Part shown: positions 10,046-14,555 of the stretch, piece after piece | How positions within the stretch are numbered: position 1 is the first letter of the stretch | Layout of the letters: every line of letters starts with the position of its first letter | DNA from: Phoronis ovalis | Taxonomy: Eukaryota > Phoronida > Phoronidae | Assembly (NCBI GenBank): GCA_028565635.1 | Contig: JAOXYB010031709.1 | Span: forward strand, 1 to 14,555 | Length of the DNA: 14,555 nucleotides | Reading direction: 5' to 3' | Position numbers and translations under genes: made by a program | Notes under the pieces: generated by a model | Database searches by the model: none | Seen by the model: only the letters and a program-made list of their open reading frames with translations | What the model was told of the DNA's origin: nothing

Positions 10046-10210
10046 GTTCTTGACATAATGGAAGAGTACAAACAGTTGCAAGCGAAGCTTAGGAATGTGG
10101 AAGGAATAGAACTGGAACGAAATGAATTAGAGAGACAGCTGGATGCCACAAAAGATGAATTGTTTAATGAACAGAAAAGATCTAGAGCTAAAGCAGAATC
10201 TGTTGAAGAG
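10046..10210 (+). CDS. Exon 7: coiled coil
   Basis: A 165-bp exon of 55 codons, phase 0 at both ends, acceptor GAACAG and donor GAAGAG|GTAAGT. It encodes VLDIMEEYKQLQAKLRNVEG, then IELERNELERQLDATKDELF and a basic RSRAKAE stretch. This is a classical long coiled coil of the centrosomal/golgin/myosin-tail type. Composition alone does not identify the family. Confidence 0.87.
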
Positions 10211-10380
10211 GTAAGTGTCACATCAGCAATTGAGTTGTCAGGATAAAATCCTTTTTAACTGAATTTCGCCTTGGAGGGATTTGGGACCAAAATAGCATGT
10301 AAAATATTTTGTGGAAAAAAAGATCATGCTCTGTTCTTATCTCTAACATATACATTCATTTGATTGAGTTTGTTTTTCAG

Positions 10381-10506
10381 GATTTGGATGCAACACAGCA
10401 ACGACTTGAAGAAGCTTTACTAGACAGGGAATCATCACTGGAAAAGGTACAACAGCTGGAGAACAAGTACAAGCAGTTAGAAAAGAAAAATATTGAAATA
10501 GGCAGG
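10381..10506 (+). CDS. Exon 8: coiled coil
   Basis: A 126-bp exon of 42 codons, phase 0 at both ends. The acceptor TTTGTTTTTCAG is strong. The donor GGCAGG|GTAGGA is weaker but is the one that keeps the frame into exon 9. It reads DLDATQQRLEEALLDRESSL and then EKVQQLENKYKQLEKKN. An internal AAAG|GTACAA at 10444-10453 is a less likely early donor. Confidence 0.83.
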
Positions 10507-10946
10507 GTAGGAAATAATGCTACATATCATTTCTATACCTTACGGTTTAGAGCAATGCTTGGCAGTAATAATCCTTGCTCTTGTAACAAATGTGTAAAGT
10601 CTAAATGAAATAGTGACTATCATTTGCAATAGAGGTACAGTACACTTGATAGCAAACTGCTTTGTTACTATATGCATTGTATATTTCATAGACGCTAAGG
10701 TCAGAGTAAATACATGCGAGAGATTAGTGTTTTTGTGACGTCATTTGTATATATAAGTAAAAAAATTAGCAAAATTTTAGCAAGTGTTACAGCCAAATGA
10801 GGGTGACTTGGTATGTCTGTTATTTCTCAGTAAATTTTATGCATTATTCAAACTTTTTTAGTAACTACTTAATAATTCCATTCAACATCTTGTGTTGTGC
10901 ATTCTGTAACAGAAATCAAAATTACAAACAAATGCTCTCACTTTAG
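10507..10946 (+). other. Intron 8
   Basis: A 440-bp intron, GTAGGA to acceptor CTCACTTTAG. It has no gene or transposon ends. It holds a full CRE palindrome TGACGTCA (10736-10743), followed within a few bases by TATATATAAG, which is noted separately. Confidence 0.7.
10736..10757 (+). promoter_or_regulatory. CRE palindrome next to TATA-like sequence
   Basis: TGACGTCA is the exact 8-bp binding palindrome of CREB/ATF factors. TATATATAAG follows from about 10748. The pairing could be an internal promoter driving a transcript of the coiled-coil tail only. Both motifs can occur by chance in this AT-rich intron. Confidence 0.25.
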
Positions 10947-11125
10947 GAAAAGTCACGAGAGTTAGAAAACTTGCGAGAAAAGCATCAAAATGATATGTTT
11001 GAATTACGCCTGAATCTGAGTAAAGAAATGGGTGAGATAAAGGATCAACTTCAGCTAAAGACTGATAAAGTTGCAGAATTACAGGCAGACGTAAATCATA
11101 AGGATGAGCTAAACTTACAACTGAG
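10947..11125 (+). CDS. Exon 9: coiled coil
   Basis: A 179-bp exon, starting in phase 0 and ending with AG of a split Arg codon, donor CTGAG|GTAGTT. It reads EKSRELENLREKHQNDMFEL, then RLNLSKEMGEIKDQLQLKTD and KVAELQADVNHKDELNLQL, with regular leucine spacing and no helix breaker. Confidence 0.86.
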
Positions 11126-11465
11126 GTAGTTACATTTGACATAAAACTAAAAATTTAAGCATTCATCGAAGTAGTTTTGTGAATTTCCCTGAACTGTGCA
11201 AAACTCTAGTCATAAAAAGAGAAGTGTCTTGCTTCCACCAGGTGTCACTGCCACTAAAGAAGTATCTTTTAAGCTTGCTGTTTTTCCTATAATTGGTTTA
11301 ATTTAACTTTAAGTTAAAAGAAATTTGTTTTGAAGGTTGAATTTAAATGGAAAGAATGTAGTACTCATAATGTAAAGTTTATTCTTTTTTTACAAATCAT
11401 AAACTTCAGTTTATTTTGATATTGATGCTGCAAGTACTAAGTATGCGAATATGTTGCTTTTTTAG
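11126..11465 (+). other. Intron 9
   Basis: A 340-bp AT-rich intron, GTAGTT to the acceptor GCTTTTTTAG. Nothing recognisable inside. Confidence 0.75.
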
Positions 11466-11571
11466 GAATCAACTAATTGAAGTTCAGCATGAATTAACTA
11501 AAGAGGTAGAGTTAAAGGACAGTCTTGCAGAAGATCACCAAAGAAATGTGCAAAAAATTAGGAATGAAATG
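11466..11571 (+). CDS. Exon 10: coiled coil
   Basis: A 106-bp exon completing the split Arg codon (AG|G) and ending on a codon boundary at GAAATG|GTGAGA. It encodes NQLIEVQHELTKEVELKDSL and then AEDHQRNVQKIRNEM. The frame stays open through the donor to a stop near 11720, but those residues lose the charged heptad pattern, which supports splicing at 11571. Confidence 0.83.
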
Positions 11572-11767
11572 GTGAGAGATTATTTATCAGCTGAGAAAGA
11601 AAGAAATGTCAACCTCATGTTGTTGTATATACAGTACTCCTATTGGCCATATTGCGATGCATTTATATTAAATACCATTGCAATGATACCAGCAAAAGAA
11701 AATTGTTCTATTTTAAGATAGAGTGAGTTAAAAAGTCACTAAGCACCAAATATATTTCTTTGTCAAG

Positions 11768-11926
11768 GATGGTGTAAAGATCCAACAAAAAGAAGCTGCC
11801 TTGGTAGAAAAACAGCAAGCACTTGAAGTACTGAGGGCTGAAATGGAGCAAGAACGAGTGCTCACTGTTTCTAATCTGGAAGACAGTATGACTCAGCAAC
11901 TTGTGGACTATCAACAGGCATTACAT
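11768..11926 (+). CDS. Exon 11: coiled coil
   Basis: A 159-bp exon of 53 codons, phase 0 at both ends, acceptor TTTGTCAAG and donor TTACAT|GTAAGT. It reads DGVKIQQKEAALVEKQQALE, then VLRAEMEQERVLTVSNLEDS and MTQQLVDYQQALH. The coil is richer in glutamine than the earlier exons. Confidence 0.83.
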
Positions 11927-12332
11927 GTAAGTCAGTTTTGCTATATGATATCTGATTCAAGCTTAATATGTAGATGGTAAACTATTAAATAAATTCAGGT
12001 AACTATTGTGCAATTAACCTTACTCTTTAACTTGTATTATTTGTAAAATAAATCTGAATCAATGTCCGAAGTTTAAGAGTTGAAAGTATTATCTAAGTAT
12101 TACCTAAATAGATGAAGCTGATGATGTTGCCAGATGCTGTTGAAGGTGAAGACTGATGTTGTTGATGATCATGAACACTATCTAGAGCTTTTCAAACTGT
12201 TTTAATTATCACGCCCATGTCAAATAACCCAAAACTATGTGACACAAGATTAAATTTGTAAGTATGCTAGCTTATCTTAAATTTTAAAGCTCCAGTAAGT
12301 TTTGCTATTTAGTAAATTCAAATTTTTTCCAG
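11927..12332 (+). other. Intron 11
   Basis: A 406-bp intron, GTAAGT to TTTTTTCCAG. It contains a GAT/GTT-rich imperfect low-complexity patch at about 12112-12172. No gene. Confidence 0.72.
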
Positions 12333-12413
12333 GATAAAGAAGTCGAATTGGATGAAATGCAAGAGAGGCTGCAGCAGCAACAGGAATCAGCTAAAAGACA
12401 AGTACAAGAAAAG
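12333..12413 (+). CDS. Exon 12: coiled coil, gene continues beyond the window
   Basis: An 81-bp exon of 27 codons, phase 0 at both ends. It starts after the strong acceptor TTTTTTCCAG and ends at AAG|GTCGGT, a weaker donor. It reads DKEVELDEMQERLQQQQESA and then KRQVQEK. Past the donor the frame runs on as GLISLFKSYKA to a TAA-type stop soon after, which would be the alternative C terminus. The coil pattern ends exactly at the donor, so splicing to an exon beyond 14555 is preferred. Confidence 0.75.
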
Positions 12414-12650
12414 GTCGGTCTCATTTCCCTGTTCAAAAGTTATAAAGCTTAGCGAGAGAGTGTGAATGTGTACATATTTAGCAGAAATTACCAGAAAGCC
12501 TGTCATTATTATAAGATATACTGAACTATGTATTAAAATGTAGATAAACCTTTACCCTATTTTCATTAAAATGACTTCAATGCTTTAATTCCCACATTAG
12601 AGTTGCTTGTACCTAATTTTTATACTAGAATATTCCCAAATCTTTTTTTA

Positions 12651-14177
12651 TGCCCATCCACATAGTGGCTGGGCATATAGTCGTAGCGAAGGCATCGTTG
12701 TCGTATGTAACACTTTCTTTGTCTTGCGATAACAGCTTCAGTTTTTACCCAATCAGCTTCGTATTTGGTACAGGGTAAATACAGGTCAAAGTGCAGGTCT
12801 GTTTTACTTTTGACCTTGATTACTTCCAATATGGCAGACTGGTGGCCATGTTTGTTCCCGAGAGGGCACGTAACATTGCGTCTATAGCCGCAAAGACGAA
12901 GCGCTGCCTGGATAATTCAAAGGTGATTATAGGAAGACCATAGACTGGTGGGCGTAATAGGCAAAGTGACATTTTTAAATGACCTTGACAAGTAGGTCAA
13001 ATGCCGCAACGATTCTTGGACATTTTTTGCTGTGCGTAACATTTTCTTTGTCTCGCAATAACTGCTTTTAGTTTTTATCCGATCAGCTACATATTCTGTA
13101 CACAGTAAGTACAGGACAAAGTACAGGTTATGTGTAATATTGACCCAGATTACTTCCAACATGGCCGACTGGTGGCCATGTTGGTTTGCGAGATTGCACA
13201 TCATAATAACACCTTCAGTTTTTATCCGATCAGTTTCATATTCGGCACAGAGTAAGTCCAGGTCGCAGTACATGCTATGTGTACTTTTGACCTAGATTAC
13301 TTCCAATATGGCCGACTGGTGGCCATGTTTGTTCTCGAGAGAGCCCGTAACATTGCGTTTATAGCCGCGAAAACAAAGCCCTACCAGGATGATTCATAGG
13401 TGGATCTAGGAAGGCTATAGATTGGTGGGCATAATAGGCTAGGTGACATTTTAAAATGACCTTGACAAGTAGGTCAAATACCATTATGAAACTTCGACAT
13501 TTTTTTTGCCGTGCTTAACACTTTCTTTGTCGTACAATAATTGCTTCAGTTTTTGTCCGATTAGCTCCATATTCTGTACAGAATAAATACAGGTCAATGT
13601 ACAGGTTATATAGAATATTGACCCGGATTACTTCCAATATGGCCGACTGGCAACCATGTTGGTTCCTGAAAGGGCACGTTATAATAACAGCTTCAGTTTT
13701 TATCCGACCAGCTTCTTATTTGGTGCAGAGTAAGTACAGGTACCAGTACAGGCTATGTGTAATTTTGACATAGATTACTTCCAATATGGCCGACTGGTGG
13801 CCATGTTTGTTCCCAAGAGGGCACATAATGTTGTATCTAAGATGAAGCGCTGCCTGGACGGTTCAAAGGTGGTTCTAGGAAAGCCATAGGTTAATGGGAG
13901 TAATAGGCTAAACGATATTTTAAAATGATGTTGACAAGTAGGTCAAATGCTGGTACAAATCTTACAATAACTGCATCAGTTTTTAGCCGATAAGTTCCAT
14001 ATTCGGTACAGAGTAAGTACAGGTTATGTATAATATTGACCCACATTACTTCCAACATGGCCGACTGGTGACCATATTTGTTCCTGAGAAGGCATGTCAC
14101 TTTGCGTTTATACCCGCAAAGATGAAGCGCTACTTGGACAATTCAAAGGTGGTTCTAAGAAGGCTATAGGTTGGTAG
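12651..14177. repeat. Repeat element amplified as about 478-bp composite tandem units
   Basis: It starts with the hairpin TGCCCATCCACATAGTGGCTGGGCA (12651-12675, quoted here as its two arms around an ATA loop). The anchor TACTTCCAATATGGC recurs at 12821, 13151, 13298, 13629, 13776 and 14047. Spacings are 330, 147, 331, 147 and 271 bases, so long and short sub-units alternate to make a 477-478-bp unit. The last long unit has lost about 60 bases, and the array ends in a partial copy near 14177. Long units share AACATTGCGT...TATAGCC, GACCTTGACAAGTAGGTCAA and TTTCTTTGTC. Copies differ noticeably, so the array is not recent. It has the same family and same head hairpin as 6768-7710. Confidence 0.85.
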
Positions 14178-14450
14178 CCCAAAAAATGGGTCACTTTTTC
14201 ACAAATTAATCCCAAAAAATGGATTAACTTTTCACAGAAATGCCCATAAAGATTGGTCTACTTTTCAACAAACCCTAAAAATATGGGGGTTTTTTCCGAT
14301 TTTATTTAAAAGTAGCAATTCCAGGGAACTTTTTCAAAAAAAACCCTAAAATATTGGTTTGTGACAGAAAACCCTATAAATGGGTGGATATTTTGAGTTT
14401 GGGCTGCACATACCCATCTAAAAATATGGTCAGTTCTCCCCCGGGGTAAT
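14178..14450. mobile_element. Probable MITE-like element with about 33-bp internal repeats
   Basis: CCC-AAAAA-ATGG blocks recur at 14178, 14211, 14243, 14273, 14345 and 14371. The first three are followed by (C/A)ACTTTTCA-like sequence at about 33-base spacing. The right side ends in TCTCCCCCGGGG near 14445. The left boundary coincides with the end of the tandem array. I did not find a matching inverted end, so boundaries and class are uncertain. Confidence 0.45.
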
Positions 14451-14555
14451 GCGTCAGACAGCAGATACAGTCATTTTAAATAAGAATACCCCACAATGAT
14501 AAACCAGATTATAATGCATGATGTATTCTATTCTTTTCTAATGTAAAAAACCAAT

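Larger units (their letters stand above)
12414..14555 (+). other. Intron 12 (5' part), repeat-filled
   Basis: No coding exon is seen from 12414 to the window end. Positions 12414-12650 are AT-rich unique-looking DNA, 12651-14177 the tandem composite repeat, about 14178-14450 a separate repetitive element, and 14450-14555 plain AT-rich sequence. Several minus-strand open frames here are translations of the repeat. Confidence 0.6.

Noticed and set aside
11572-11720. Read-through of exon 10 to a stop near 11720
   Set aside because: The coiled-coil pattern stops at the donor GTGAGA, and exon 11 continues it in phase.
12620-14100. Minus-strand genes in intron 12
   Set aside because: These frames follow the tandem repeat and differ between copies by stops and shifts; treated as repeat translation.
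12821-14177. CRISPR-like array
   Set aside because: Repeat units are hundreds of bases, diverged and without short unique spacers, and the window is eukaryotic.

Overview
This is an AT-rich, intron-rich animal nuclear window. It looks like a marine invertebrate, but phylum cannot be decided from sequence alone. The evidence is GT-AG introns with good consensus splice sites, metazoan-type proteins, and introns loaded with short non-autonomous transposons and diverged repeats. No rRNA, tRNA, CRISPR or bacterial-type operon is seen.

All credible coding sequence lies on the plus strand. I see twelve exons whose reading phases fit together end to end: 559-3960, 5086-5256, 5939-6158, 8035-8118, 8798-8910, 9051-9222, 10046-10210, 10381-10506, 10947-11125, 11466-11571, 11768-11926 and 12333-12413. 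They give 1,659 complete codons. The gene is open at both ends: exon 1 starts after a splice acceptor in mid-codon, and the last visible exon ends at a donor.

The first exon is unusually large (3.4 kb). It encodes a Ser/Asp/Asn-rich, mostly disordered protein with a YNLGFG...PERF block that I recognise as resembling the IP3-receptor-binding (KRAP/TESPA1/ITPRID) family. Exons 2 and 3 look like a tandem exon duplication. Exons 4-12 encode about 395 residues of continuous coiled coil with no proline, cysteine or tryptophan. The main open question is whether this is one gene (disordered ITPRID-like head plus long coiled-coil tail) or two adjacent genes. In the two-gene reading, the first ends at the in-frame stop at 3977-3979 with AATAAA at 4162, and the second begins near ATG 5102. 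Matching phase at the 3960/5086 junction favours one gene with a possible short intronic-polyadenylation isoform, but does not prove it.

The introns carry most of the mobile DNA. Intron 2 holds a complete about 290-bp hAT-like MITE with terminal inverted repeats and an 8-9 bp target duplication. Introns 3 and 12 hold the same diverged repeat family, which begins at a conserved hairpin; in intron 12 it is amplified as a composite about 478-bp tandem repeat. Intron 6 holds a perfect 167-bp tandem duplication. The right end of the window holds an element with about 33-bp degenerate internal repeats.
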